DNA of 64,000 nt from positions 1,410,501-1,474,500 of the forward strand of contig JADKJX010000001.1 in NCBI GenBank assembly GCA_016720775.1, written 5' to 3'. Below the pieces are notes generated by a model. That model was given only the letters and a program-made list of their open reading frames with translations, had not been told where the DNA came from and made no database searches. Origin of the DNA: Chitinophagaceae bacterium (GTDB lineage Bacteria > Bacteroidota > Bacteroidia > Chitinophagales > Chitinophagaceae). Positions within the stretch are counted from its first letter, which is position 1; each line of letters begins with the position of its first letter. Shown in pieces: positions 28,124 through 37,702 of the stretch. Made by a program: the position numbers and the translations under genes.

Positions 28124-28813
28124 TCAGAACTTGTTCAACTGCTCATTTTTACGCTTCTCCTTTTTTTCTGCCAATAACAAAAGCCGGTCGAAGTTTACAT
28201 AGGTCTCAAAATATATCTTCACCAAAGCAAGTATCAATATGAATATTTTTGAAACACCGAACACCAGGAACATACTGCCTATAATAACTACAAACTGCTG
28301 CACAAATATGCGTCCATAGGGTTGAAACATCAGTTTCATCATGGGGATCGTTTTGTAGTCGCCGGAGAGAAAAAAACCAAACAGGTTTTGCAGGGTATAG
28401 TAAGTAATAAAAATAAACAGCAGTAATTGACCTTCATGCCCCAGTGCGTTTGGTATCTCCCGGTACGTGTTCAATACCGAACCGCCTTTTACCAGGCCGC
28501 TCACCGCAAAAAATATCTGCGTTTGCACAAAAATAAAAATGCCGTAGTGTACAATGAAGAAGAGGATAAAAAATATTCCGCTGGCCATCACAGTGACTTT
28601 GCCGCTCTGCCATTCATCCCTGGGCTTTACAAGGAGGGTAACACAAGCCATCTTAATAACCGTAAATAAACCAATGATCACTGTTTCCAGGCAATACACT
28701 AGAAATATCTGTGCTGCATTCCAGCCCTCGAACCACACACCATACACGGGTATGAGATTTACAATTATCAACAGATAGTCTGCTGTGGTTAATTTTCTTT
28801 TAAGTAATCGCAT
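28124..28813 (-). CDS. DUF6498-type integral membrane protein
   Basis: The start at 28813 gives MRLLKRKLTTADYLLIIVNLIPVYGV. A further upstream ATG at 28873 adds 20 residues that overlap the promoter of the divergent gene and was not chosen. The protein has five or six hydrophobic helices and a Lys/Glu-rich tail. It looks like the DUF6498 family, for which no function is known to me. Confidence 0.6.
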   Translation of the reverse strand: MRLLKRKLTTADYLLIIVNLIPVYGVWFEGWNAAQIFLVYCLETVIIGLFTVIKMACVTLLVKPRDEWQSGKVTVMASGIFFILFFIVHYGIFIFVQTQIFFAVSGLVKGGSVLNTYREIPNALGHEGQLLLFIFITYYTLQNLFGFFLSGDYKTIPMMKLMFQPYGRIFVQQFVVIIGSMFLVFGVSKIFILILALVKIYFETYVNFDRLLLLAEKKEKRKNEQLNKF

Positions 28814-28846
28814 AAAATTGTAGAAAGTTTGCGATGGTAAATTAGA

Positions 28847-28854
28847 TAATTTTG
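28847..28854 (+). promoter_or_regulatory. -7 element of the isoaspartyl peptidase gene
   Basis: TAATTTTG matches TAnnTTTG exactly and lies 28 bp before the preferred ATG at 28882. Confidence 0.55.
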
Positions 28855-28881
28855 AGTTGCAACAAATACCCACTTACACGT

Positions 28882-29832
28882 ATGCAGCAATATTCAATGG
28901 TAATACATGGCGGGGCAGGAACCATCCTCAAAGAAGACATGACTCCCGAGCTGGAACAGGCTTATATAAAGGGACTGGAAGAGTCCCTGGCTGCAGGTTA
29001 TGCGGTGCTGGAGCAGGGCGGTTCGGCCATCAATGCAATCAAAGCTGCCATCGTGGTGCTGGAAGATAACCTGTTGTTCAACGCCGGAAGAGGTTCTGTT
29101 TTTACCAAGAAAGGCGTGCAGGAAATGGATGCGGCCATCATGAATGGGAAAGATCTTTCTGCCGGCTCCGTTGCCGGCATACGAAATGTGCGCAATCCTA
29201 TTGAACTGGCAGCCGAAGTGATGATCAACAGCAACCATGTTTTTTTAAGCGGAAAGGGAGCCAATGATTTTGCCATTAAGCAGGGCATTAAACTCGAGCC
29301 CGATGAATATTTCTTTTCCCAGTTCCGGTACGACCAGTGGAAGGAGATAAGAGACAGTGATAATTATTCGCTCGATCATACCAATAAAGGACTGGAAGAA
29401 CTGATGAAGGATAAAAAATTCGGAACCGTTGGCGCCGTGGCCTGTGATCAAAACGGGAATATAGCCGCGGCAACTAGTACCGGGGGGATGACGAATAAGA
29501 AATACGGGCGCATTGGCGACAGTCCGCTGATCGGTGCCGGCACCTATGCAAACAATGCTACCTGTGCCATCAGTTGCACCGGCCACGGGGAACCATTTAT
29601 ATGCGCTGTGGCGGCACACGATGTAAGTTGCCTGATGGAATACAAAGGAATGAACCTGCAGCAGGCGATGAATGAAGTGGTGAATGTAAAGCTGGTGAAG
29701 ATGAATGGTGAGGGCGGAATGATCGGTGTGGATGCGCAGGGAAATGCGGCCATGATCTTTAACAGCGCCGGCATGTACCGGGCCATGCAAAACAGTAAAG
29801 GAGTAAAAACGATCGGAATTTATAAAGACTAA
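28882..29832 (+). CDS. iaaA: Isoaspartyl peptidase / L-asparaginase (Ntn hydrolase)
   Basis: This plant-type asparaginase hydrolyses isoaspartyl dipeptides and asparagine. It is made as a precursor and cleaves itself before Thr182 in FGTVGAVA, and this threonine then acts as the nucleophile. The N-terminal MVIHGGAGTI and FNAGRGSVFT, and the substrate-binding GRIGDSPLIGAGTYANN, are all present. The start at 28882 (MQQYSMVIHGGAG) is preferred over one 10 codons upstream because of the promoter position. Confidence 0.93.
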   Translation: MQQYSMVIHGGAGTILKEDMTPELEQAYIKGLEESLAAGYAVLEQGGSAINAIKAAIVVLEDNLLFNAGRGSVFTKKGVQEMDAAIMNGKDLSAGSVAGIRNVRNPIELAAEVMINSNHVFLSGKGANDFAIKQGIKLEPDEYFFSQFRYDQWKEIRDSDNYSLDHTNKGLEELMKDKKFGTVGAVACDQNGNIAAATSTGGMTNKKYGRIGDSPLIGAGTYANNATCAISCTGHGEPFICAVAAHDVSCLMEYKGMNLQQAMNEVVNVKLVKMNGEGGMIGVDAQGNAAMIFNSAGMYRAMQNSKGVKTIGIYKD

Positions 29833-29885
29833 TTGCGACCGGGATGCTTTAAGCGGCCCGGCAGGATAACCAACTTCTCTGACTC

Positions 29886-30545
29886 ATGAAAAAATTTGCC
29901 GTAATAGTTGCCGGGGGAAGCGGAAGCCGGATGAACAATCCCACACCCAAACAATTCTTATTATTGAAGGGTAAACCTGTTTTGTATTATTCCATTCATA
30001 CTTTCTTAAAGTCGTACGATGATATGCAGGTGATCCTTGTATTACCCGAAGATCATATTGCCGCGGGGCAGGAGATCATTGATGCCTTTTTTGAAAACAG
30101 CCGCATAAAAATAACCATTGGTGGCAGTACAAGATTTCATTCCGTTCAGAACGGACTGAAACTGGCAGATGAAGAAAGCATCGTATTTGTGCATGATGCA
30201 GTGCGTTGTATGCTGAGTATTGATCTTGTACATCGCTGTTACGATGCAGCGATGGAAAATGGTTCTGCCATACCGGTCATTTCCTGTAAAGACAGCGTAC
30301 GTATTGTTTCAGCTCATGGTAATGAATCGCTGGACAGAAGCGCCGTTAAGCTGGTACAAACACCCCAAACCTTTCACAGCAAGATACTATTGCCCGCCTA
30401 CCAGATAGATTATAAAGATAAATTCACCGATGAAGCAATGGTGGTGGAAGCTTTTGGTTTAAAAGTAAAACTGGTGGAGGGAGAGGAGAATAATTTCAAG
30501 ATAACAAGGCCGGCAGACCTGCTCATTGCCGAACAACTTCTTTAA
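29886..30545 (+). CDS. ispD: 2-C-methyl-D-erythritol 4-phosphate cytidylyltransferase
   Basis: IspD attaches CMP to methylerythritol phosphate in the MEP pathway of isoprenoid synthesis. The 219-residue enzyme has the nucleotide-binding VAGGSGSRMNNPTPKQF, the conserved VFVHDAVRC and the late TDEAMVVEAFG with the catalytic region. Length is normal. It is followed after 8 bp by an acetyltransferase gene with no evident functional link. Confidence 0.95.
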   Translation: MKKFAVIVAGGSGSRMNNPTPKQFLLLKGKPVLYYSIHTFLKSYDDMQVILVLPEDHIAAGQEIIDAFFENSRIKITIGGSTRFHSVQNGLKLADEESIVFVHDAVRCMLSIDLVHRCYDAAMENGSAIPVISCKDSVRIVSAHGNESLDRSAVKLVQTPQTFHSKILLPAYQIDYKDKFTDEAMVVEAFGLKVKLVEGEENNFKITRPADLLIAEQLL

Positions 30546-30553
30546 ACGAATAA

Positions 30554-31432
30554 ATGCACTACCAGATCAAAATTGTTGATATAAATCATCCGGGGATTGA
30601 TCTGGCACTAAGGGAGTTGATCAAAGCTGCAAATAATTCATCTGATCTGCTGCCGGAAAAATTCCTGGCTAAAAATCTTTCCAGTAATGCCTCCCGGCCC
30701 AGTTTCTTCCTGGTTGCTGAAGAAAATGATGAGATGATCGGTTGTAATGCCTTTTTAGCAAATGATTTTTTATTGAATGGAGTCAGTTATACAGGTTACC
30801 AGAGCTGCTGGTCTGCAACGCATCCGGATCACCAGGGCAAAAAAGTTTTTACAAGTATTATTAATGAAGCAAAAAAAATATTGAAAGAGAAGGGAGCCGG
30901 TTTTTTGTATGGTATTGCAAATGACAGATCGAACCCGATCTTTACCAAAAAACTTGGGTTTTCAGAGACTGGTTCTATTGTGTTACGAATTCCAAATATC
31001 CCATTCTTCCGCCAGGCTTATTTCGATAACGATGCAGTGCTGGGTAATGATAATGCATGTGTAATAGATGAACAACAGGTGAAGGAGCATAAAATGCAGC
31101 AGTCTCCCTCCGATGTGAAAGTGATCCATTTTAATAACAGCTGGCTTTGGGGCAAACTGCAGTATAGAAAAAAGCTGGGCATCAAACTCCCGGTCTTTTA
31201 TGTGGGTGGGGTTTATCTGGCAGCAGGAAAAGACCTGAACGGGTTGGTATCCGGAATTTTCAGTTCCCATAAAGTATTGTTTGCCCAGTTCTTCAGTTGT
31301 GAGACCAATACGTTTAACGTTCTGCTAAAAGGATGGCGGAAGTCAAGAATGAATGGGTTTATTTTTTACAATTTAAATATGCCTGCGTTTACAAATCTGA
31401 ACCTTATGATCGGTGTGCTTGATATTTTCTGA
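30554..31432 (+). CDS. GNAT family N-acetyltransferase
   Basis: The 292-residue protein has an N-terminal GNAT domain. SCWSATHPDHQGKKVFTSII corresponds to the acetyl-CoA binding motif A, followed by FLYGIANDRSNPIFTKKLGF. The C-terminal half is unusual for simple GNATs and may bind the acceptor. It lies between ispD and a polysaccharide deacetylase, and with the FemAB-like gene nearby suggests surface carbohydrate or cell-wall modification. The acceptor is unknown. Confidence 0.75.
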   Translation: MHYQIKIVDINHPGIDLALRELIKAANNSSDLLPEKFLAKNLSSNASRPSFFLVAEENDEMIGCNAFLANDFLLNGVSYTGYQSCWSATHPDHQGKKVFTSIINEAKKILKEKGAGFLYGIANDRSNPIFTKKLGFSETGSIVLRIPNIPFFRQAYFDNDAVLGNDNACVIDEQQVKEHKMQQSPSDVKVIHFNNSWLWGKLQYRKKLGIKLPVFYVGGVYLAAGKDLNGLVSGIFSSHKVLFAQFFSCETNTFNVLLKGWRKSRMNGFIFYNLNMPAFTNLNLMIGVLDIF

Positions 31433-31449
31433 CTTTAATAAATACGTGT

Positions 31450-32379
31450 ATGGCTAAAGGGTTGGTGCTGGTTTTTCATAAGGAAGAGGACGGTAGTTTG
31501 TTTGAAAAGATCATTCTCGCTTTAAAAAACCGGTATTCACTGGTGTCGGCTGATCAATTGGAGTTACTGCTGAAAGACAAAAAGAATACGGGAAATATAT
31601 GTCATATAACCTTTGATGATGGGTTAGCATCTTTTTATACGGTGATCTTTCCACTGTTAAAGAAGCACCAGGTTCCTGTTTCCCTTTTTGTATCTCCCGA
31701 AATGATTACAGCAAGAGATAATTTCTGGTTCCAGGAAATAGAAGGCTATGAGGAAGGGATACTCAAAAATATCCTTGTCAATGAAATTAATATTTCTCCG
31801 GGTAAACTGGCAGGCTTCTCCTGTCAAACGATCTTTAAATGCCTGCCCGTAAATCAAATAAAAAAAGTGATCGCCCGGTACCAGCAGAATACAAAATGCG
31901 GAAAGAAGGCTCCGCAAAATATGAGCGTAGCACAACTTCAGGAAGTAGATGCATCTGGCCTGGTAGCCGTTGGCGCTCATACCATCAATCACCCGGTGTT
32001 ACGGAATGAAGATGATGAAAATTGCCGTTTTGAAATAGCAGCATCAGTTAAAGGACTTGAAAAGATACTGGGGCACCCGGTTAAATACTTTGCTTACCCG
32101 AATGGCAGGCCCGGGATTGATTTCGGTGAACGGGAAATGAATAACCTGGAGGAGGCTGGTATAACAATGGCTTTTTCCACGGAACTGGATACTCTTTCTG
32201 CAGAAAATAATTTATTAAGTATTCCAAGAATGGGTTTTGCACGAATGGGTTTGGCACCATCAAACCCGCTTATAAAATTCCGGATGAATTTGGGAAAGCG
32301 GTGGATCGATCTGAGATCGATCGGCAAGCCAACAGAAAAAAAGATACGTAAAAAAATTAAAATAATATTGGCTGAATGA
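31450..32379 (+). CDS. Polysaccharide deacetylase (NodB/CE4) family protein
   Basis: The 309-residue protein has the CE4 metal-binding first motif HITFDDGLASFY, and the second motif VGAHTINHPVLRN with H-x3-H (HTINH). The later YFAYPNGRPG is also typical. It would remove acetyl groups from a polysaccharide. No signal peptide is evident, so cytoplasmic action on a precursor is possible. It ends directly against the convergent FemAB-like gene. Confidence 0.82.
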   Translation: MAKGLVLVFHKEEDGSLFEKIILALKNRYSLVSADQLELLLKDKKNTGNICHITFDDGLASFYTVIFPLLKKHQVPVSLFVSPEMITARDNFWFQEIEGYEEGILKNILVNEINISPGKLAGFSCQTIFKCLPVNQIKKVIARYQQNTKCGKKAPQNMSVAQLQEVDASGLVAVGAHTINHPVLRNEDDENCRFEIAASVKGLEKILGHPVKYFAYPNGRPGIDFGEREMNNLEEAGITMAFSTELDTLSAENNLLSIPRMGFARMGLAPSNPLIKFRMNLGKRWIDLRSIGKPTEKKIRKKIKIILAE

Positions 32380-33294
32380 TCATTTTTTGAACCATTTAAA
32401 AGGAGCAGGCAACCTGTTCAATTTTATCGCACTGTATTTTTCCTCCCTAGCACCAAAACTGCTGTAGAAATGTGCCAGGCTGTGTATATCGCTTCCTTCA
32501 AAATCGAGTAACAGGTTCTGCCCGGAATGGTCTTTAATAAAAGCATCGATGAGTGTATGAGAGGCGCCCAGTGTTTTCCCGTTGGGGTGATTGCCTACCA
32601 TGATATAATAAGCCCGGTTGTGGGAAAAAAAGAAAACAGCGGCGGCCATCAATTGTCCTTCTTTTGTATACACGCCATAGGTGGTGGCTTTTTCTTTTTT
32701 ATAGAGAAGCTGGTACAGGATCTTAAAGTGCTCGAAATCTTTAGCCGCAAAGGCTGCAAAATCCCTTGCCTGTTCTCTTACCAGTAAGATCACTTCTGCC
32801 ACGGCAATGTTCTTATTAATGACCAGGTTAAGTTTTTCAGCTTTTTTGATATTGCGTTTAATATTATCCCGGTAATTATCCTGCAGGCTTTCATACGGTG
32901 CATTCAGCGGCAATACATAATTCATCCGTTCGTATAAAGTAAAATCGGCCAGGCTGAAAAAATTGCCGGGATTTAGATAAATATCCCAGTATTTGAATTT
33001 TGGTGGAATGGCTTTCAGGAAGTCATTGATCATTTCTGCAGTAAGCATGTTGCCAAATATGCCGAGGCAGGCGGTGAAGGGCGGCTGGTATAAATAACGA
33101 ATGCTGTACTTTTTATTCCATGTCAATGGCATTACGGCTTCATAATCGTTCAGCACCAGTGCATCCCAGTTTTTCGCCATACTGTCTAAATAGATTGAAT
33201 ACCCATAGACCAGTCCATTGGTTGCATTGTTTATACATGCATCCCATTTGGTTTTATCTATCTGTCCGTATGTAAGGTATTTAATGGCTTGCAT
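32380..33294 (-). CDS. FemAB/GNAT-like acyltransferase
   Basis: The 304-residue protein has the two-GNAT layout of FemAB-like or Acetyltransf_6 proteins. The second half contains AAAVFFFSHNRAYYIMVGN and ASHTLIDAFIKD, then LLDFEGSDIHSLAHFYSSFGA, which is the family signature. Such enzymes transfer amino acids or acyl groups to cell-wall or sugar precursors. The stop is adjacent to the deacetylase stop, and the start overlaps the M1 peptidase stop by one base. Confidence 0.72.
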   Translation of the reverse strand: MQAIKYLTYGQIDKTKWDACINNATNGLVYGYSIYLDSMAKNWDALVLNDYEAVMPLTWNKKYSIRYLYQPPFTACLGIFGNMLTAEMINDFLKAIPPKFKYWDIYLNPGNFFSLADFTLYERMNYVLPLNAPYESLQDNYRDNIKRNIKKAEKLNLVINKNIAVAEVILLVREQARDFAAFAAKDFEHFKILYQLLYKKEKATTYGVYTKEGQLMAAAVFFFSHNRAYYIMVGNHPNGKTLGASHTLIDAFIKDHSGQNLLLDFEGSDIHSLAHFYSSFGAREEKYSAIKLNRLPAPFKWFKK

Positions 33295-36134
33295 TAAAAA
33301 GGTATTTGCGGAACCAACCGCTTCAGGTTGATGTTCTGAAGATCAATGCTGAAGGAAATATTTTTCCAGAACTTCTTTTCAACAATGGTTGAGTTGACAT
33401 AGTCTTTGTACACTTTGCTGTACAGGATCGGTACGTAAATATTCACCACATTGCGGAACAGGGAAAGCTGCAGCCCTGCATCATAAACGAACCGCCCGGT
33501 TGGGGCATTCTTTTTCCAGGCTTCGGCATAGGTTCCAATGTCTAAGAACATTTTGATGGGAAGCTTGAAAGGCAGTACCGACAGGGGATTGATGGCCCTT
33601 GGTATGGGGCTTGTGAAATTGGCTGCAATTAACCAGTTGTCTGTTTTGCCGATCTTATTACTCAACAGGTCGGTGCGGACTTTAAAACCTCCGTCACGAA
33701 TCATGATCTGCTGCGAAGAGAACTTATCAAATTCACTCCGGCCTACGAAATAATTGCTGTAAGTATAATCCTCGTATCCTTTGGGCCCGGTCATATTCAA
33801 CTGGTAAGGATCTGTTTTAAATTGTTTCAAAAAGGTCTTTTCGCCGATGTAAAAGAATTTGCCGGCAAAAACACGGACATCCAGCCCACCTCCTTTTGGA
33901 TAATTGAAATAATAGTTACCTGTGAACCCGGCACGAACAAAACCTTCACCCTGGTCAACCTGTAACTCACCCCGGTAAGGGTATAATACCCGGTTATTCT
34001 CAAGCACAAACTTCAGTTGATTCACATACCGGTCGATGGTGGGAAATGTTATTATATCTATCTGGTTCACGGTATCCCTTGTAAATAATAGCCCCTGCTC
34101 TTTTATAAAGAATGTTTTCCACTGTATGAATTTTGTAAGGGTACTGCGTGGGTCCTTGTTTGGAAAAACATATTTAAGGGAAGGAACGATCTTGGTAAAA
34201 CGCTGGTAATGGAATACATTGGCTGAATCAATAAAATTATCGCCGCTGAACGTGGATCCGGCCAGTGCCAGTTCAAACTTCTGGCCATTACTGCCGGGAT
34301 ACCAGTTATAACTGAATCTTGCCAGCCCGTTAAATTGTTTGCTATGGGTAGCATACATGGGAGCAACTACAAAATGGAATTTGCTGAGCGGGAGTGTATA
34401 GTTATGAAACAATAATCCCAGCATTATCTTGTCGTAAAAATTATAACCAATGGCAGGTGATGCAAAAATATAATTGTGCTTATCCGTTTGCTTCATACTG
34501 AATAAAAGAGAGAAGCGAATGTCTTTTTTAGTTTTTGTTTTTTCCAGTTCTCCTTTTTTACCAAGCAAAGAAAAAGTGGCATCCATATTTCTGCCGCTTA
34601 CTTCTTCCACCACTTTCTTAAAATCTTCCGGGTACGGGTGTTTGAACTGCCAGCGCCGGTAATATTCGTGCATGCAACTGTCGAAGAGTGGCTTGCCCAG
34701 TTCATTTTCCAGAACCTTCATCCATTGGCCCGTTTTTGTATAGGCGATCATGTTGTAGTTGAGAATATTAAATTTCTCAGAGCTTGTTTCAATGGGCTGA
34801 TCTTTCTTAATGCCGATGATGGTTTGCAGGATGGTTTGCTGAATATCATCCGGCATCCGGTTATTTATGAACTTTAATCTTGTAGGAATGATATCCAGGT
34901 TTGTATTGCCGTATTGCTGCAGAGAGTAGCGGTTGTCGTAATAGGTGTTCATGCCTTCGTCCATCCAGGGGTGGGTACGCTCATTGGTTGCCAATATGCC
35001 CTGGAACCAGTTGTGACCTACTTCGTGGTTGATGACAAAGTCTAGCATTTTTTCTGATCCGCCCGATTCAAGAACTGTTATCGTAGGGTATTCCATGCCG
35101 CCGCCGTTGCCGCCATCCACCACGCTCACTACATTAAATGGATATTCGCCCAGCCATTTGCTTTTGGTGAGAATGGCTCTTTTTATCATAGCGATGCTGT
35201 TGCTCCAGGCATCTTCGTTGTTTGCATAATAATAAGCAGATACGTTGATCACTCTCCCGGATGGTAATTTGAGCGTATCGCTTTTGATTAAAAAGTACAG
35301 ATCCGCAAACCAGGCAAAGTCGTGCACATTGTTTTGTTTGAACTGGATCGTTTTGTTTTTGGCAGAATTTGTTTTAGCTATTCCAGCAGCCGTTTTTTTC
35401 TTTACTGTTGACTTTCTTTTTCCTGGTTTAGCATCCGCTGGCCTCTTGTTCTTCAACCATTGCTTTTCTTTTTCTGTTTGCAGTTCACCGGTTGCAGCAA
35501 CAACATAATCTTCCGGTAAGGTTATCTGCACTTCATAGTTCCCAAAGTCGCTGTAAAATTCTCCCTGGTCTAAGTAAGGCATGGGGTGCCATCCTTTTCG
35601 GTCATATACAGCCGGTTTGGGAAACCATTGGGTGACCTGGTAGGTTTTGTCAACATGCCCGCTTCTTGAAAAAACATAGGGCAGCTTTACATGAAACGGC
35701 GTTTCGATCTTAAGCGAAGAATTTGGCGCAAGCGGTTCCGGTAAAATAAGTTTGATGATGTCCTGGTGATGTGGATCGTCTTCTGTTTTTGCAGTGGAGC
35801 CGTTCACTCTGAAATCGAGCCGGTTGATATACCCCCTGTCTTCACTATTACTGAAATAGAATTTGGTGCTCCCGTTCTCCAGCACCTGGTCGGTGAATGC
35901 CGTCTTGTCATTTTTGTAGGCATTGGCCCAAAGATGTATCCAGATGAAAGAAAGCGTATCGGGCGAATTGTTGAAATAATCCATCTTCACATAGCCATCC
36001 AGGGTGTTATCGGCTTCGTTTAGCGTAACATCAATTTTGTAATTCACCTGCTGCTGCCAGTAGGAGGAAGGTTGGCAGTTAGCAGTGGGCAGTTGGCAAT
36101 AAAAAAATACAAGTAAACCGATGATCCTTTTCAA
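33294..36134 (-). CDS. M1 family metallopeptidase (aminopeptidase N-like), exported
   Basis: This is a large zinc peptidase with a GGNGGGMEYPTIT exopeptidase motif. The zinc site HEVGHNW (coded at 35007-35027) is followed by the third ligand in MDEGMN. A long C-terminal beta-rich region without known catalysis completes the protein of about 946 residues. The start is uncertain. A TTG at 36134 gives a good signal peptide (LKRIIGLLVFFYC). An ATG at 36239 lies inside a dispersed repeat and encodes a doubtful leader, MLRNEASP. Part of the signal region is itself made of a GGCAGTT-type repeat. Confidence 0.85.
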   Translation of the reverse strand: MKRIIGLLVFFYCQLPTANCQPSSYWQQQVNYKIDVTLNEADNTLDGYVKMDYFNNSPDTLSFIWIHLWANAYKNDKTAFTDQVLENGSTKFYFSNSEDRGYINRLDFRVNGSTAKTEDDPHHQDIIKLILPEPLAPNSSLKIETPFHVKLPYVFSRSGHVDKTYQVTQWFPKPAVYDRKGWHPMPYLDQGEFYSDFGNYEVQITLPEDYVVAATGELQTEKEKQWLKNKRPADAKPGKRKSTVKKKTAAGIAKTNSAKNKTIQFKQNNVHDFAWFADLYFLIKSDTLKLPSGRVINVSAYYYANNEDAWSNSIAMIKRAILTKSKWLGEYPFNVVSVVDGGNGGGMEYPTITVLESGGSEKMLDFVINHEVGHNWFQGILATNERTHPWMDEGMNTYYDNRYSLQQYGNTNLDIIPTRLKFINNRMPDDIQQTILQTIIGIKKDQPIETSSEKFNILNYNMIAYTKTGQWMKVLENELGKPLFDSCMHEYYRRWQFKHPYPEDFKKVVEEVSGRNMDATFSLLGKKGELEKTKTKKDIRFSLLFSMKQTDKHNYIFASPAIGYNFYDKIMLGLLFHNYTLPLSKFHFVVAPMYATHSKQFNGLARFSYNWYPGSNGQKFELALAGSTFSGDNFIDSANVFHYQRFTKIVPSLKYVFPNKDPRSTLTKFIQWKTFFIKEQGLLFTRDTVNQIDIITFPTIDRYVNQLKFVLENNRVLYPYRGELQVDQGEGFVRAGFTGNYYFNYPKGGGLDVRVFAGKFFYIGEKTFLKQFKTDPYQLNMTGPKGYEDYTYSNYFVGRSEFDKFSSQQIMIRDGGFKVRTDLLSNKIGKTDNWLIAANFTSPIPRAINPLSVLPFKLPIKMFLDIGTYAEAWKKNAPTGRFVYDAGLQLSLFRNVVNIYVPILYSKVYKDYVNSTIVEKKFWKNISFSIDLQNINLKRLVPQIPF
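36071..36100. repeat. GGCAGTT-type microrepeat inside the M1 signal-peptide region
   Basis: GTTGGCAGTTAGCAGTGGGC followed by AGTTGGCAAT shows three imperfect copies of a unit of about 10 bp. On the coding strand it encodes CQLPTANCQ at the end of the signal peptide. Confidence 0.55.
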
Positions 36135-36216
36135 AGCAGGTTGTTTTTTCAAAAATAAACAAAATCGGGGCAATATAAGATTGTGCAGGTTCTTTGAAAA
36201 TTTATCTAAGACGAGA

Positions 36217-36243
36217 GGGGATGCTTCGTTCCTCAGCATGACA
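36217..36243. repeat. GGGATGCTT...TTCCTCAGCATGACA dispersed repeat, copy 1
   Basis: ATGCT and AGCAT form the ends of a short hairpin. A second copy lies at 52491-52517. The inverse orientation supplies a spurious ATG upstream of the M1 gene. Confidence 0.7.
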
Positions 36244-36271
36244 GACTCCGCATTTTTATCCCAAAGCAGAA

Positions 36272-37669
36272 TTATTTACCCTGCCCCAGTAAAATAATGC
36301 GTATGGTATGCAACATGATCTTGAAATCAAGTGCCAGGGAAACATTTTCAATATACATCAGGTCGTATGGCATGCGTTCCACCATTTCTTCTAAAGAAGC
36401 GGCATAGCCAAATTTCACCATGCCCCAACTGGTGAGGCCGGGCTTTACTTTGAGGAGGTAATTATATTCCGGGTGTTGTTTTATCAATTGGTCAATATAG
36501 AATTTCCGTTCGGGTCTTGGTCCAACCAGGCTCATTTCACCTTTTAAGATATTCCAGAGCTGGGGCAGTTCATCCAGTCGCCATTTACGCATCACTTTAC
36601 CCCAGTTGGTAATGCGGTTGTCGTTATCGCTGCTAAGTACCGGGCCGTTCGGTTCTGCATCGGTGATCATGCTCCTGAATTTTATCATCGTGAAAGGCTT
36701 CCCCTTAAAACCAATTCTTTCCTGCAGGTACAACAACGGTCCTTTGGAAGTTAATTTTACCCGGATGGCGGTATAAATAAAAAGGGGAGAGAGCATGATG
36801 ATACCCAGGACAGAAAAAACAATATCTACGATGCGTTTAAAGTTCTGCTGCCACAGTGGAAGCAAGCCGCTGTGCAGGTCGATCAACGGTATGCCCAGCA
36901 CATTGTTTGTTTTTACTGCGCCGCTGATGATGTCGACGGTATCGGCTGTTATTTTTATGTTCACATCCCTGTCACTCAGTTGCTGCAATATTCTGGCTAA
37001 CTGGTCTCTTTCTTTCTTTTCTACGGCAATGATCACTTCTTCCGTATTGGTTTCCTCTATCACTGTATTAATATTAGAAGCATTGCCCAAGTTTTTAATA
37101 GACCCTGGCAATGATGAGCCATGGTTGCCATTGGTGTTTACAAAACCCAGAATGCGAAAGCCCGTTGTCTCTTTATTGGTGATGATGGTTTTGTAAAGGG
37201 ATGCAGCATTGTTACTGGAGCCGATGATGAGGGTGTTAAAAAAAACAATGCCATCGTTCAATTGTTTTTTTGCCCCGGCTAAAAAAATAAGACGGATGCA
37301 ATAGGTATAAAATGTCTGCAGGCCCCAGAGCGACAGGAATTCTTTGTAATAGATATTGTAATCGCCGGTGGCATCATTGATAAGAAAGAGGAACAGGATG
37401 CCGATGCTTCCAAAAAAAGAATAGATAAGGGTGTTCAGCAATTCCGTTACCCTCGATTTCTGGTACAGGGCGTTGTATGAGCCAGCCAGGTAATAAAGCA
37501 TCAGCCATACCAGGGGAAAAAGAATAATGCCGGTGTAGAATTTTTGGCCAATAACGAAGGGTTCTCCGATGATTCGTTTCCGTACAAAATAAAAACTCAT
37601 CCAGGCAAGCAGGGCGGCAATAAGATCGCCAAAGGCATACCAGCCGATATGTATCCTGGGTTGTTTCAA
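36272..37669 (-). CDS. Undecaprenyl-phosphate sugar-1-phosphate transferase (polyprenyl glycosylphosphotransferase)
   Basis: This enzyme moves a sugar phosphate from a nucleotide sugar to undecaprenyl phosphate, the first step of many exopolysaccharides. The 465-residue protein has four to five N-terminal helices, a Rossmann-like CoA-binding middle domain (FNTLIIGSSNNA), and a C-terminal catalytic domain. That domain carries KRIVDIVFSVLGIIMLSPLF, MIKFRSM, RKWRLDELPQLWNILKGEMS and LVGPRPE. It is of the WbaP/WcaJ type. No full polysaccharide cluster is present in the window. Confidence 0.92.
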   Translation of the reverse strand: MKQPRIHIGWYAFGDLIAALLAWMSFYFVRKRIIGEPFVIGQKFYTGIILFPLVWLMLYYLAGSYNALYQKSRVTELLNTLIYSFFGSIGILFLFLINDATGDYNIYYKEFLSLWGLQTFYTYCIRLIFLAGAKKQLNDGIVFFNTLIIGSSNNAASLYKTIITNKETTGFRILGFVNTNGNHGSSLPGSIKNLGNASNINTVIEETNTEEVIIAVEKKERDQLARILQQLSDRDVNIKITADTVDIISGAVKTNNVLGIPLIDLHSGLLPLWQQNFKRIVDIVFSVLGIIMLSPLFIYTAIRVKLTSKGPLLYLQERIGFKGKPFTMIKFRSMITDAEPNGPVLSSDNDNRITNWGKVMRKWRLDELPQLWNILKGEMSLVGPRPERKFYIDQLIKQHPEYNYLLKVKPGLTSWGMVKFGYAASLEEMVERMPYDLMYIENVSLALDFKIMLHTIRIILLGQGK

Positions 37670-37702
37670 CGGGGTGGATCCCTGGGGGATCAGTTTATGT
37701 TT

